Assembly: GCA_027924585.1 (NCBI GenBank)
Contig: BSBM01000436.1
Location: forward strand, 9,191,001-9,255,000
DNA length: 64,000 nucleotides
Reading direction: 5' to 3'
Source of the DNA: Larix kaempferi
Taxonomy: Eukaryota; Streptophyta; Pinopsida; Pinales; Pinaceae
In this document: positions 24,291-35,545 of the stretch, in pieces
How positions within the stretch are numbered: the stretch's first letter is position 1
Layout of the letters: each line of letters starts with the position of its first letter
The notes under the pieces: generated by a model
Database searches by the model: none
Told to the model about the DNA's origin: nothing
Seen by the model: the letters and a program-made list of their open reading frames with translations, nothing else
Position numbers and translations under genes: made by a program

Positions 24291-25411
24291 TTGGATCGTT
24301 GTAGTAGTGGTCTTCTTTTCCTCCTTATTCCGAAACGTCTCAAGCTTGAGCTCCAGATGAAGCCTTCAACATTTGGACGCATCATGACCCTTTTTATGGA
24401 AATGTGATCATGTAGGTTTATCTCCCTCTTTATTCACTATAGCTGTATGCTTACCTTTCCCCTTACCTTTGAATTTGTTTCCATAAGGTTTGTAAGTTTC
24501 TTGGAAAAAATTTCATTTGTATTCTCCCCCTTTAACTCCATATGAGTTTCTTGAACGCATACCTCATCAAGGTTAGTTGGATTAAACATAAGTATCATAT
24601 CCATCATAAATAACTATTTAATCCACCTATGAACTTGAGAATAATTTCTTGAGTATAGAGAGGTATACCATGTATTAAATATCTCTTTCGAAATTATTTT
24701 GGGTACTTTTGCACACTTTTTCCCTTACGTTGCCTCAGATTTTGCAGTCCATCATGGATTGCTGCATGTATCCCAATGGATATAATTGCTTCTTTAATTC
24801 TGAAGTGAACTCATGCCAAGAGGATATGATATTTCCTTTTGAGGAAAGATCCTTTTGAGTTATACTCTCCCACCATATGAGAGCGGTCCCTCCAATTCAG
24901 AGAGAAGCCAACTGAATTTTCAAGCTATCTTCAGTGAACTTTTGAATCCTATAATAAACCTCTATTTGACGGATCCAATTATCCAACTTCTGAGCATTAA
25001 GTTATCCATTATAAACATGTAAGTCAAATTTAATATCATGCTTTAATTGAGGCACATTGAAATTAACTTTTTTGTTTTTTAGGTGAGGAATTTAAAGATC
25101 CATCAAGAAAAGATGGTGAAGATGGAGGATTTTTAGGAGGTTCCGCACCACCTCCTTCTTATTTACCTTTAGCATGAGAAGAACCACCTCATTCTCCCTT
25201 ATTTTGATCTTGATAAAGCTCTTCCACCATACTTTTCATCTTGATGAAATATTTAAGGAAGTCTCCTTCAAATGGGATTGAAGAAGTGCCATCTTCTCCT
25301 TTTTTTGAAGTCATTCTTCCTCTTCTTGAACCAATATCTGGATCAAATTCTTCAAGCTCTCCTTCACCTCTATGAATCCTTTCTCTTTTTAAGATAAACA
25401 AACTCACAATG
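24291..25411 (-). pseudogene. Element C: gag, heavily degraded
   Basis: The N-terminal gag frame (25407-25189, 72 codons, acidic, with GSRRGRMTSKKGE) is intact. Further down, coding-like pieces in shifting frames contain many stops; typical gag phrases (for example LIHGIPLYTQEIILKF) can be followed to about 24560. No complete zinc knuckle is visible. Position between a primer-binding site and the protease supports the call. Confidence 0.6.
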
Positions 25412-25415
25412 CAAT

Positions 25416-25437
25416 GGTTAAGCTACTATGATATCGA
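25416..25437 (-). other. Degenerate primer-binding site of element C
   Basis: The minus strand reads TCGATATCATAGTAGCTTAACC in pieces comparable to the initiator tRNA-Met site TGGTATCAGAGC, with several mismatches. It lies directly next to the LTR end at 25441 and upstream of gag. Confidence 0.5.
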
Positions 25438-25440
25438 ACT

Positions 25441-25620
25441 TGTTCCGAAAATATTTCAGAATCTTTTTAACCATAAAATTGCATGTTAAATTTGTATGTA
25501 AATTCTCATAAAAAATGGCCTTTAAAGATGAATTTTAAATGTTTTAAAATAAACACATAAGCAAAGAAATAGATATGCAAACCAGAAATTGTAGACAACA
25601 GATGATAACGGAGTTCACCC
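25441..25620 (-). mobile_element. Truncated 5' LTR of element C
   Basis: It matches 18805-18981 (the other LTR) at well over 90 percent by eye. It is cut at 25620 by the LTR of copia element 1, so only the U5 end remains. The rest of this LTR is not found elsewhere in the window. Confidence 0.8.
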
Positions 25621-26033
25621 TATTGGTTGTGGAGCCAGATATTCTAGTCTCATAAATGATATTGTCTCAGCCGTGTACCCTAGAGGACTGTACACTTGTT
25701 TTCGTGGTATTTTCCCATTGTATTTCCCCTATAAAAGAAAGACATTGTAATACGGATAGGGTAAGAATGTATTAGTTTTTATGCATTGAAAAGATCTATG
25801 AGATAGTGAAGAGAGACTATGAGAGAGTGTGAAAAGGAAGTGCAACGGTTGTGCTGCAGGTTGTATCCCTTCACTTTGTTGGATGCTATAATAATAAGGA
25901 CTGGCTATTTTAGTGTGGACGTAGCCCATCTTGGGTGAACCATGATATATTGGTGTCTCTCTTGTAATGTGTTTGTGTGTTTGTATTTGTATCTTGTTTA
26001 TTATTATTGCTTTGCAATACTGTTTTTCTAACA
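25621..26033 (+). mobile_element. 5' LTR of copia element 1, 413 bp
   Basis: It begins TATTGGTTGTGG (the usual TG start mutated to TA) and ends TTTTTCTAACA, directly before a primer-binding site. It is the same family as the solo LTR at 22497-23030 but about 120 bp shorter, mainly from a gap before the TATA region. TATA box TATAAAAG at 25730-25737. It inserted into the 5' LTR of element C. Confidence 0.9.
25730..25737 (+). promoter_or_regulatory. TATA box in LTR of copia element 1
   Basis: TATAAAAG preceded by a C-rich block, identical in context to the solo LTR of the same family at 22728-22735. Confidence 0.65.
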
Positions 26034-26035
26034 AT

Positions 26036-26048
26036 TGGTATCAAAGCC
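26036..26048 (+). other. Primer-binding site of copia element 1
   Basis: TGGTATCAAAGCC, one mismatch from the canonical plant initiator tRNA-Met site TGGTATCAGAGCC, two bases after the LTR end. Confidence 0.9.
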
Positions 26049-26108
26049 AAAGGTTTATTTGGCAGATAAACCCTCAGGAAACTAGGGTTTCTGGTTCGAG
26101 TGGGAGCA

Positions 26109-27757
26109 ATGGCGGAAGAAGAAAAGTTTAAGGTCGAGAATTTTAATGGCCAAAACTACCAGTTATGGAAGATGCAAATAGAGGACTATCTGTACCAGAA
26201 GGATCTATTCCTATCGTTGGGAGCAAGAGCAAAGCAGTCGACGACTATGAAGGACAAAGAATGGGAGGTTCTTGTCAGAAAGGCACTGGGAACAATACGG
26301 TTGTCCCTAGCTTAGTCGGTGGCTTTCAATATCTCAAAAGAAAAGACAACGGAGGGTTTGATGAGCGCATTGGGTAAGCTGTAGGAAAAACTCTCGGCCT
26401 CCAACAAGGTATTTCTAATGAATCGTTTATTTAATATGAAGATGTCTGAAGGTGGATCTGTTACTGATCATTTAAATGAATTTAATACAGTTACAAATCA
26501 ACTAAGTTCTGTAAGTGTGAACTTCGATGATGAGGTTAGGGATCTTCTAATCTTGTGTTCATTGCCAAAAAGCTGGAATAGCTTGGTCATGGTTGTAAGT
26601 AACTCTGTCTCTGGTTCAAACACCTTGAAATTTGATGATGTTATTGGCATTATTCTTAGCAAGGAAATGCGAAGAAAAAGCACAGGTGAGACATCAGGTA
26701 ATGCGTTGACCATGGAGAGCAGGGGAAGACAAAAGGAGAGAGGAAAGAGCCAAGGTAATTGTGGCAAGTATAAAACAGGCAGATCCAAGCCCAGACTGGG
26801 AAAGATAGAGTGTTGGAACTGTGGAAAGAAAGGACATCTGAAGAAAGACTACAAATCTCTAAAGAAGAAAGGAGATGGACAGCAGGAAACTACCCAGGAA
26901 GCAAATGTAGCAGGTGATGTGTTACAAGATGCTTTGATTCTTGCATTAGATAATACTAGTGATTATTGGGTAGTAGATTCAAGGGATTCATGTCATGCTA
27001 CACCCCATAGGAAATATTTTCATGATTATGTTCTAGGCGATTTTGGACATGTTTTATTGGGTGATGATGAGCCATGTAAAATTGTTGGATGGGTAAGGTA
27101 TGGATAAAATTTAAGAATGGAACTGAATGGCTGCTAAAAGATGTTAGGCATATTCCTACTATGAAAAGAAATATGGTCTCAATAGGGAAGTTGGGAGATG
27201 GAGGTTGTCTATCTACGTTTGGAGAAACGTGGTGGAAGATCACTAAAGGATCAATGGTGATAGAAAAAAGAGACAAGGTAGGTACGTTGTATTTATGTCC
27301 TCATAATACTGACCATTCTATCTCTTTAGCTTCCACATGAATATATACAGCATTGTGGCATCATAGGATTGGGCACATGAGTGAGAAGGGGATGCAGATT
27401 CTCCACTCAAGGAAGTTGCTGCTAGATTTGAAGTAGGTAAGTTTGGAATTCTGTGAGAAATGTGTTTATGGAAAACAGAAGAGAGTCAGATTTCTCAGGG
27501 TTGGGAAATAGAAGAAGAATGAAAAGTTAGAGCTTGTGCATACAGATGTATGGGGACAGGCTCAGGTACAATCTCTTGGTGGCTCTCATTATTATGTTAC
27601 ATTTATTGATGATGCAACTAGAAAAACTTGGGTTTATTGCATTAGACATAAATCTAATGTGTTTGCTACTTTTAAGAAGTGGAAAGCTTTGGTTGAGAAT
27701 GAGACAGGAAAAAGGTTGAAGTGTCTCAGATATGATAATGGAGGTGAGTACTACGGC
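26109..27757 (+). pseudogene. Copia element 1 gag-protease-integrase, truncated
   Basis: The start ATG at 26109 opens a gag with KVENFNGQNYQLWKMQIEDY. Two stops occur in early gag (near 26313 and 26381). A zinc knuckle (CWNCGKKGHLKKDY near 26811-26852) has its last Cys changed to Tyr. The protease motif near 26970 reads DSRDSCHAT instead of DSGASCHAT. After a frame change near 27090 come the integrase zinc region (LWHHRIGHMSEKG, CEKCVYGKQ), HTDVWGQAQ with the first catalytic Asp, and RYDNGGEYYGK with the second. The sequence then leaves the copia frame at 27757, before the third catalytic residue. RT and RNase H are absent. Confidence 0.92.
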
Positions 27758-28023
27758 AAGGATAATTCTAGCACTTACAATTATACATCTATTTATAGGC
27801 TTGCACCTTTACATTCATGGTCCACTTAGACAACTACCTAACTACTTCTTAAGGAAATATACAAAAGAATGAACCTTAACCTGCACAATGCGGTCCAAAA
27901 TGACCCAAAAATACATAAAGTAATATACTTTTCAACTTGTGCGTGGTTTTCCTCCTTGCACGGCATCTTTTGACCTTGCGCAGCATCCGCGATGCTGTGC
28001 AGCTGACTCATCAAACCCACCTT
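27758..28023. other. Unassigned 266-bp spacer
   Basis: It starts where copia 1 breaks off and ends at the target duplication of copia I. A palindromic block with GCAGCATC-CGC-GATGCTGTGC (27978-28001) is the only structure seen; no ORF or LTR end is recognisable. Confidence 0.5.
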
Positions 28024-28028
28024 CCAAC

Positions 28029-28678
28029 TGTTAAATTTTCTGAATTTACTTCAATCTGATCTAGGATCTCAACTGAGAGAACAACATGTACAGCATATCT
28101 ACATCATATCAATCATGGAGACAATAATGCAAGCACACAAGAGACACAAAGATTTACTTGGGGAAAACCATAAAGGTGAAAAACCCCAATAACTTCCTCA
28201 GAGATAGATAGAGCAATGATACAACCAACCAAGAGAGATAGCCATAACCTAGCAGCAGATCCTCCTCCTCCATAAGTGTGCCACTCCTCCTTGAGTGCAT
28301 GTGTGAGAAGTGAGTGAGCAAATAGAGTGCCTCCCGCACTCTATTTATACTTGACTTGACTTGCCTTTTTACCTAACTCATGTAGGCTCGAACTTAACCA
28401 CATAACATAATGCTGACTGGGCCGACCCCCAATAGGGTGGTCTAATAACCCTTAGACCCACATGGCTGACCCCCAATAGGGTGGTCTAATAACCCTTTGA
28501 CCCACATGACTTATACAGGGCCGACCCCAAACAAGGTGGTCTAATAACCCATCAAGTATAAGTTACAACACTTACAATATAAATAACGACACTTCCGTAT
28601 AGAGGAATAATAACATCTCTATAGGAATACAATATACATATATGTGAAATACATTCCGAAGTTACATATACATCAACA
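28029..28678 (-). mobile_element. 3' LTR of copia element I
   Basis: TGTTAAATTTTC to ATACATCAACA. TATAAATA (minus strand) at 28342-28349 is a good TATA box. Three short direct repeats with 'ccaatagggtggtctaataaccc' type blocks lie at about 28425-28550 and are also present in the other LTR. Confidence 0.95.
28342..28349 (-). promoter_or_regulatory. TATA box in LTR of copia element I
   Basis: TATAAATA on the minus strand, upstream of the GAGTGCGGGAGG stretch; an identical copy lies in the other LTR near 35205-35212. Confidence 0.65.
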
Positions 28679-28689
28679 CTCCCTCTTAA
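28679..28689 (-). other. Polypurine tract of copia element I
   Basis: TTAAGAGGGAG on the minus strand directly abutting the 3' LTR, the standard plus-strand priming site of copia elements. Confidence 0.8.
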
Positions 28690-28937
28690 CTAGGAAGGTA
28701 TTTCTTAGCATAGTTCTTCTAGCACAAGTCATCTTCTCTGGATCATCGTCACTGGATGATCGTCATCGAGTCATCATCATCGTCACTGCTGCTGCTATCT
28801 CAATCAATCTCTGAATCTACTCGTCATAGGAAGTTCTACAGAGCCAGTCCTTTTTCATACTGGATGTAGGCCCACCACCTGCAGGTCTTCATCATCATTG
28901 GCCATACTGTGGAATCCTCAGGACTTATTATGTGCGT

Positions 28938-29445
28938 CACAAAACCTCGAAAGAGCATCCCAGGCTGTTACAAGCACACAGCTCTACCTATAGGATCTCC
29001 CAGGGCAACGAATTACATGTGACCTCACCACAAAACCTCGCAAGAGCATCCCAGGCTGTTACGAGCACACAACTCTACCTATAGGATCTCCCAGGGCAAC
29101 GAATTACATGTGGTCATGGAAAAACCTCGCAAGAGCATCCCAGGACTGATTACGGGCACACAGCCCAACCTATCGGATCTCCCAGGGAAACGAATTACAT
29201 GCCATAGGACAAAACCTCGCAAGAGAATCTGCCAGATATCCCAGGGCGCTATTATATGCCATAGGAAAAACCTCGAAAGACTATCTGCAGATCTCCCAGG
29301 GCAACGAATTACATGTCCTCCCAGAGCAAAACTTCGAAAGAGCATTTGCCAGATGTCCCAGGGCACCGAATTACATGCCATAGGCAAAACCTCGAAAGAC
29401 CATCTGCAAATCTCCCAGGGCAACGAATTACATGCTCATCTGCAC
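28938..29445. repeat. Tandem repeats of 58-90 bp in the 3' noncoding region of copia I
   Basis: Seven repeats begin with AAAACCTCG(A/C)AAGA, at roughly 28944, 29032, 29121, 29211, 29265, 29328 and 29384. Each carries 'tcccaggg' and most carry 'gaattacatg'. Longer units (about 88 bp) come first, shorter ones later. The start contains small CTC-GMAA-GAG hairpins with GNRA-like loops. Confidence 0.8.
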
Positions 29446-29466
29446 AACCTGATCCACGGCCATAGA

Positions 29467-30290
29467 GTATCAACCTGATACTCACCATACATCATCCTGA
29501 TGTATCCATGATCATCCTGATCATCATCACTGCAACGTCCTGCTGCATGTCATATGGAGCAACATCCTGAAGCTCATCATCTATGATCATCCTGATCATC
29601 ACTGAAACATCCTGCTGCATGTCATCTGGAGAAACATCCTGAAGCTCGTCATCTATGATCATCCTGATCATCACTGCAACATCCTGCTGCATGTCATCTG
29701 GAGCAACATCCTGAAGCTCGTCATCCACCTGATCATCAATGCATCTACCTGATGCATACCAAGTATCATACATGATCCTCCTGATCATCAATGTATCCAC
29801 CTGATACAAATACATGATACATATCATCATACATGATCCTCCTGATCATCAATGCATCTACCTGATGCATACCAAGTATCTACCTGATACATATCATCAT
29901 ACATGATCCTCCTGATCATCAATGCATCTACCTGATGCATACCAAGTATCTACCTGATACATATCATCATACATGATCCTCCTGATCATCAATGTATCCA
30001 CCTGATACAAATACAAATACATGATACATATCACCATACATGATCCACCTGATCATACAATGTATCCACCTGATACATATACAGATACATGGTCCAAGCA
30101 TCCAACATGATGCATACATACATACATAAAATGATCCAACTGATCATATCCAGCATCCACATGATGCGTACATACATACATAAAATGATCCAACTGATCA
30201 TATCCAGCATCCACATGATGCGTACATACATACATAAAATGATCCAACTGATCATATCCAAGCAGAAACCAGAACATCATCCTGATGCTC
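29467..30290. repeat. Dense hairpin array with constant loop CACCT/TACCT (copia I)
   Basis: Stems of 5-7 bp flank a loop of three to six bases, usually CACCT, TACCT, CTCCT, CAACT or TCC. Examples: ATGCATC-TACCT-GATGCAT (near 29739-29757), TGTATC-CACCT-GATACA (near 29792-29808), ATGATC-CTCCT-GATCAT (near 29772-29788), GTATC-TACCT-GATAC, TGATC-CACCT-GATCA, GCATC-CACAT-GATGC, ATGATC-CAACT-GATCAT, ACATCA-TCC-TGATGT and AGTATC-AACCT-GATACT. These alternate within higher-order repeats of about 66 bp (29700-30000) and 54 bp (30120-30260). The array lies between the RNase H stop and the 3' LTR. Confidence 0.9.
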
Positions 30291-30370
30291 ATCATCCAGC
30301 GCTTACATCCACAGCTATGTGAAGGATCCTCCTTCCAACATGCTTGGAATGGCTTCAGCAAATGTGTTCA

Positions 30371-31054
30371 TCACTTCTTCCTTGAAGTATCCTCGATCTG
30401 AATCACGCCAAGCCTCTCTCTGAAGTACTCGAACTTCACCCTGGCTAGTGGCTTCGTCAGCACATCTGCAATCTGCTCATCCGTCGCAACATACAGGAGC
30501 TTCACAGCTCCTCTCTGCACCATATCCCTGATATAGTGATATTTGATCTCTATGTGTTTCGACCTGTCATGAAACACTGGGTTCTCGGACAGCTTCACAC
30601 AACTCTGGTTATCACAGAAGATACCAGTAGCCTCCAACGGGAGATCAAATAACTCAGACAGTAGCTTCCGTAGCCATACTGCCTCACAACTAGCTGAACA
30701 GGCTGCAACATACTCTGCCTCAACTGTACTCAGTGCTACGCAGGACTGCTTCCTGCTAAACCGAGAGATCACACCTGATCCCATACTGAAGCAACACCCA
30801 GATGTGCTCTTCCTGTCTGCAGCACTGCCAGCCCAGTCTGAATCAACATAACCCTGTAGGTTAAACTTTTGATTTGCTTCATACTTGAGCCCATAATCCA
30901 CTGTACCCTTCAGGTACCTCAGAACATGCTTTACAGCAACCAGGTGAACACTCCTCGGATCCGTCAGGAACTGGCTCAATGTGTTCACAGCAAAGCAAAT
31001 GTCTGGTCTCATGTTCTTCAGGTACATCAAGGACCCAATCATCTGGCGATACAT
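30371..31054 (-). CDS. Ty1/copia RNase H (end of pol) of element I
   Basis: The 227-codon open frame starts in the RT-RNase H connection (YRQMIGSLMYLKNMRPDI). It continues with the RNase H catalytic region: VDSDWAGSAADRKSTSG (first Asp), ALSTVEAEYVAA (Glu), FCDNQSCVKLS (Asp) and RSKHIEIKYHYIRD, then VLTKPLARVKF near the end. All key acidic residues of the copia RNase H are visible. The frame is intact although the upstream RT is broken. Its role would be degrading the RNA of the RNA-DNA hybrid during replication. The likely true start lies upstream in pol; the ATG is internal. Confidence 0.9.
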   Translation of the reverse strand: MYRQMIGSLMYLKNMRPDICFAVNTLSQFLTDPRSVHLVAVKHVLRYLKGTVDYGLKYEANQKFNLQGYVDSDWAGSAADRKSTSGCCFSMGSGVISRFSRKQSCVALSTVEAEYVAACSASCEAVWLRKLLSELFDLPLEATGIFCDNQSCVKLSENPVFHDRSKHIEIKYHYIRDMVQRGAVKLLYVATDEQIADVLTKPLARVKFEYFRERLGVIQIEDTSRKK

Positions 31055-31193
31055 AGAGACATCAATCGGCTCAGATGAAGCATAGAAGCTTCAGATTCGA
31101 TGCCATAGGTGTGGCCATGGCCTTGCAATCCATCATCCTGAACCTCTTCAGGATCTCTTACTGCATACTTCCCTTGTCCAAGGAAGATTCCAT

Positions 31194-31700
31194 CTACATT
31201 CTGCCACACCTCCATGCCAAAAACAAATAGTGCATCATCCCCAAGTTCTTCATATCGAATTCAGCAGCAAGCTTCCGCTGTGTGTCGGCAATCAATCTAT
31301 CCTCATCTGTAACAAACAGGTTATCCGCATACAAAAGTAGTATCACTGGATTGCCTTCCTCAACCTTGTAGTAAAGGTTGGAACCCGTTTTACTCTTGGT
31401 AAAGACCAAACTGGATAGAAGGCTGTCTATCCTACCATACCAAGTTCTACACACATATGTGACTACACCATGCTGTCTTGAAATCCATCTGGTGCATCTT
31501 CTATTTCATCACTTTTATATTTCTTAATGATGCCATCTGCAACATGCTTGATCTGATAGTTTCATTTGGAAGTCATAACAAACATCCCTTCAGGTCTTGG
31601 GACTACATCCCAAACATCGTTCTTCATGATCGACGGATCATGGCATTCCATTTCTTCATCCCAGATCCTGGGAAATTCAATATCTTCAATAGATAATTTT
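31194..31700 (-). pseudogene. Broken copia reverse transcriptase of element I
   Basis: The N-terminal part (31690-31510) has SIMKNDVWDVVPRPEG, then a stop, then YQIKHVADGIIKKYK. The next block (31454-31194) contains RTWYGRIDSLLSSLVFTKSK and LLLYADNLFVTDED. The middle of RT, roughly 140 residues, is deleted between the two. The catalytic YADD motif reads YADN, so the second aspartate is lost. A frame break separates it from the RNase H. The element cannot make its own working RT. Confidence 0.85.
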
Positions 31701-34700
31701 GTTGTTGAACAAATGTTGTAGTTCTTCTTTTGTAGGAGATGGCATATGATCTTTCCTACACAACAAGTTAAATTGCATGATTAGAAAACATCTCATAGTT
31801 TTCAGAACAAATTCTTACACATAAAGAAATATGTCATACAGTCATGCAATTATCTTAGCCAATGCTTCAATACAACATTTATCCATATCCCATAACTTTC
31901 TAGATGCCTTCCAATCTCTACCAGAACATTGTTAAGAGTGTGCACAACTCCCAACATGTCAGCAAAGAGGTTTCATTCTAGATAAGTAGCAATGGAATGT
32001 TGTACAGTGCCATAGGCCACTTACCCATGTATATTAGTAGCATACTGTTCATCAATGCAACTATTCTAATATGCACAATACATATCCTAAGTCTAGGAAC
32101 ATGAGCATATACATCATTGAACAATTTTACTTAAACAAACAAATATGCAAGAAATTAAAATACTTATCTTTGTTTGTTCGTTGGGTGGACTCCCTCTGAG
32201 TCTTTTCTTCCTTACAGGAGCTGCTGGAGTCCTAATCTGAAGTAGCTTCTTCTACACCTTTCTGTTGTGGAAAGATGGTCAACTCCCTCTGAATATCTGC
32301 ATCCTTGCAGAAACTACTGAAGTGTGTTCCTTTGCTTTCTTGCAGGAACAACTGGAGTGTGCTCCCTCTTGATCTTTGCTTCCTGGATTACCTGTTCTTG
32401 AACTCATATTCATCCTTGGTTCCTATGCATGCTTATTAGTATCATGATTGTGTTATCCTTGTGATCTCATATAAAATCATACATTCATTAGTATACTAAC
32501 ACAATAATCTCAAGCATGTATAGTCATGATCATTTCAAACAGAAAATAATAAGAATTAGCATTCAAGGTTTATGTAGGATTCTTAAGGTTAGTCAAATCA
32601 TAAGAAACATAACATGTCTAAACCTATAATTACTCAAACCTATGACTCTTCGGGTTAGTTGAATCATCAAACAAGATAAGAGATATAATATGCATAAAAC
32701 CTGTGATTATTCAAACCTATACCTTCATGAGTCTTCTGGTTAGTCAAATCAATCAATATAAGAGACATAATTCTTTTACTTATATTCCTATTTGACCATA
32801 GGACTTTTCTGGTTAGTCATATCATCAATCAAAGTAAAAATCATAATATGCCTAAACCCATGAGTACTAACTTCAATGAATAATCATAATCAATCATGCC
32901 AAGTATACTTAAATAAAGGATCTTATCACAAGGTGAGATTCTAACTTGATATAGGAAAAACATACCTGGATTAGCATGCTAGCTAATTATGTCTAACATA
33001 CTCACATGATGTCTTCTTGTTCTTCTTCAATGACTTGTGCTAGTAACCTGTATATCTCATAGGTTAACCATTATAAAACCAAGTTATACATACCTCGTAA
33101 ATGGATCTTTTATGAGATCCATGACAATGGATGAATCTTTGTCCTCATGTCATCATGATCATATGTTCTTTGAACCAAAACATGATTTGTCTTTCTTGGT
33201 GTACCTTTCATGTTAGTAGACAACATAAATCTCATACAACACCATAATGCATTAGTACAATCATAAGTGTCAACACCCTAATCAATGAATATTTTCTATT
33301 GTGCATTCATAGTTTTATTAAGGTGATATGACAAGTCTAAAATCAAGATTGTACTAACCATAATAACATGAAGACAAACATACCATAAACTTAATCATGA
33401 ACAAATCTCAAAACATACCTCAATGAGTCATACCTGTCGAGATCGCTTGTAATCTTCTTATGTAAGGCCTTAGCCTTATCTCCCTCTGAAACAGGAACTC
33501 CTTCACTTATGCAGGTGACCAATCCATCTTCTTCTAGGATTAACCCAATCCACTTGATTTGCAAGAACTGGACTTCGAGCTGGATATGGGTTTGTCAGAG
33601 AAACCCCAAAAATTCAAACTTTGAATTTCAACCTTCCGAAAGGATAGAAGTATGCGCCTTGATGAGCTGATCAAACTGGTATATTCAGAAATTGAAAACT
33701 GCAAAGTTTCACTCCTCAATTTTGCCTTTGAAACTTTCGGATTCACTGGACATGACCCTAAACTGGGGTTTGATGAAGCCCACTCTTCTTCCCAATCAAA
33801 AGGTTTGATCCAAAGCTCTAAGCTTCTCTTTTTCTGAGGAGCTTCCAGCCATGGTCACAGATTTCAAAAATTCCCATTTTTACAGAAGCCCTAATTTTCC
33901 ACTTTCCTGATCAAAGTCCCGAACTAGGGTCTGATCAAGCCCGGCCTTCTGCCCAACCAAAAATTCTGATATTGGTATCTAAATTTTCATTTTATGAGTA
34001 GCATTCAGCCGTGGTCTCCGATTACAAAAAATTTCTCCAAAGCCCTAATTTTCGGAAGCCATGAATGAAGGTACCAAAAAATAATTCTGTTTTGACATAA
34101 ATATGTACCTGATTGTTTCTGGTGTAACTCCGACATTTTTGATCCACAGGGTCTGAAAAACGTTTCCTAAGATAGCCTGACCTGTTAGCTTTCCATCCTG
34201 ATAGGTCTGACCTCAATTGGATTTTCTGAGAGAGAGTTATGCCAAATGTCGCAATGTGACCTGTTTTGGGAAAATACAGGAGAGCGAACTTGTACGGCGT
34301 GCCACGTGTCACTGTTTGACCTTCGGCCTCTGAAAATTTTTTCTGAGATAGCTTGGCCTGTTATATTTCCATCTTGATAGGTCTTACCTCAATTGGATTC
34401 TCTTAGAGAGAGTTATGACAAGTGTCGCAACGTGACCTGTTTATGGGATAATACAGGAGAGCGAACTTGTACGGCGTTCCACGTGTCACTGGTTCAACTT
34501 TGGCCTCTGAAAAAGTTTTCTGAGATAGTACAGTCTGTGTACTACCTGTCACTTTTCACGAAATTTCATTTGGATCTTCCTAGCCCAAGTTATGACCTTT
34601 TTCCCAAGGTCACCTGATTTTGACTCAGATCTGGAAGAGGCAGAAACCCTATACTGTACAGATCATAAATCACAAAGTACAACGAATTAGAGGTTGTCCT

Positions 34701-34873
34701 TTGGACACAAGGTACCTGGAGATTTAATATTCGTCCTGTAACAATTTCAGATCCGAAAAATTCGTCAAAACGGATTTATAGTGAAAGTGCTACGATGACT
34801 GGTTTTTGCTATATCAAGCCCTAGCATCGTAAGTGCAACAAGTGTCATACATGCCATATCATGCCTTCTTTCA
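31701..34873 (-). other. Noncoding leader of copia element I with internal duplications
   Basis: No gag, protease or integrase is recognisable in 3.2 kb. A block with 'gccctaattttc' and 'ttcagccgtggtctccgatt'-type sequence appears twice at about 33750-33900 and 33900-34055. A unit of about 178 bp with 'cctgataggtctgacctcaa' and 'gagagcgaacttgtacggcg' appears about 2.5 times from 34150 to 34600. A looser repeat around 'ggttagtcaaatca' recurs at 32590-32830. Confidence 0.7.
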
Positions 34874-34890
34874 GGCTAGCTCTGATACCA
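34874..34890 (-). other. Primer-binding site of copia element I
   Basis: TGGTATCAGAGCTAGCC on the minus strand directly abuts the 5' LTR; a perfect initiator tRNA-Met match over the first twelve bases. Confidence 0.95.
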
Positions 34891-35540
34891 TATTAAATTT
34901 TCTGAATTTACTTCAATCTGATCTAGGATCTTAACTGAGAGAACAACATGTACAGCATATATACATCATATCAATCATGGAGACAATAATGCAAGCACAC
35001 AAGAGACACAAAGATTTACTTGGGGAAAACCATAAAGGTGAAAAACCCCAATAACTTCCTTAGAGATAGATAGAGCAATGATACAACCAACCAAGAGAGA
35101 TAGCCATAACCTAGCAGCAGATCCTCCTCCTCCATAAGTGCGCCACTCCTCCTTGAGTGCATGTGTGAGAAGTGAGTGAGCAAATAGAGTGCCTCCCGCA
35201 CTCTATTTATACTTGACTTGACTTGCCTTTTTACCTAACTCATGTAGGCTCGAACTTAACCACATAACATAATGCTGACTGGGCCGACCCCCAATAGGGT
35301 GGTCTAATAACCCTTAGACCCACATGGCCGACCCCCAATAGGGTGGTCTAATAACCCTTTGACCCACATGACTTATACAGGGCCGACCCCAAACAAGGTG
35401 GTCTAATAACCCATCAAGTATAAGTTACAACACTTACAATATAAATAACGACACTTCCGTATAGAGGAATAATAACATCTCTATAGGAATACAATATACA
35501 TATATGTGAAATACATTCCGAAGTTACATATACATCAACA
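34891..35540 (-). mobile_element. 5' LTR of copia element I
   Basis: Nearly identical to 28029-28678; visible differences include the terminal TGTT reading TATT here and five or so single-base changes. It ends at the target duplication CCAAC. Confidence 0.95.
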
Positions 35541-35545
35541 CCAAC

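Larger units (their letters stand above)
28024..35545 (-). mobile_element. Copia element I, complete but defective, recent insertion
   Basis: Two 650-bp LTRs (28029-28678 and 34891-35540) in direct orientation differ at only about six positions by eye. They are flanked by a perfect 5-bp target duplication CCAAC (28024-28028 and 35541-35545). A canonical primer-binding site lies inside the right LTR and a purine tract inside the left one, so the element is on the minus strand. Internally there is only a partial RT and an RNase H; gag, protease and integrase are missing, replaced by 3.2 kb of noncoding leader. It must rely on proteins from another copy. Confidence 0.95.

Noticed and set aside
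29467-30290. CRISPR-like appearance of regularly spaced repeats
   Set aside because: Plant nuclear context, no unique spacers, no cas genes; these are tandem hairpin units.
29467-30361. ORFs on both strands in the copia I hairpin array
   Set aside because: Repetitive peptides follow from the tandem units and palindromes.
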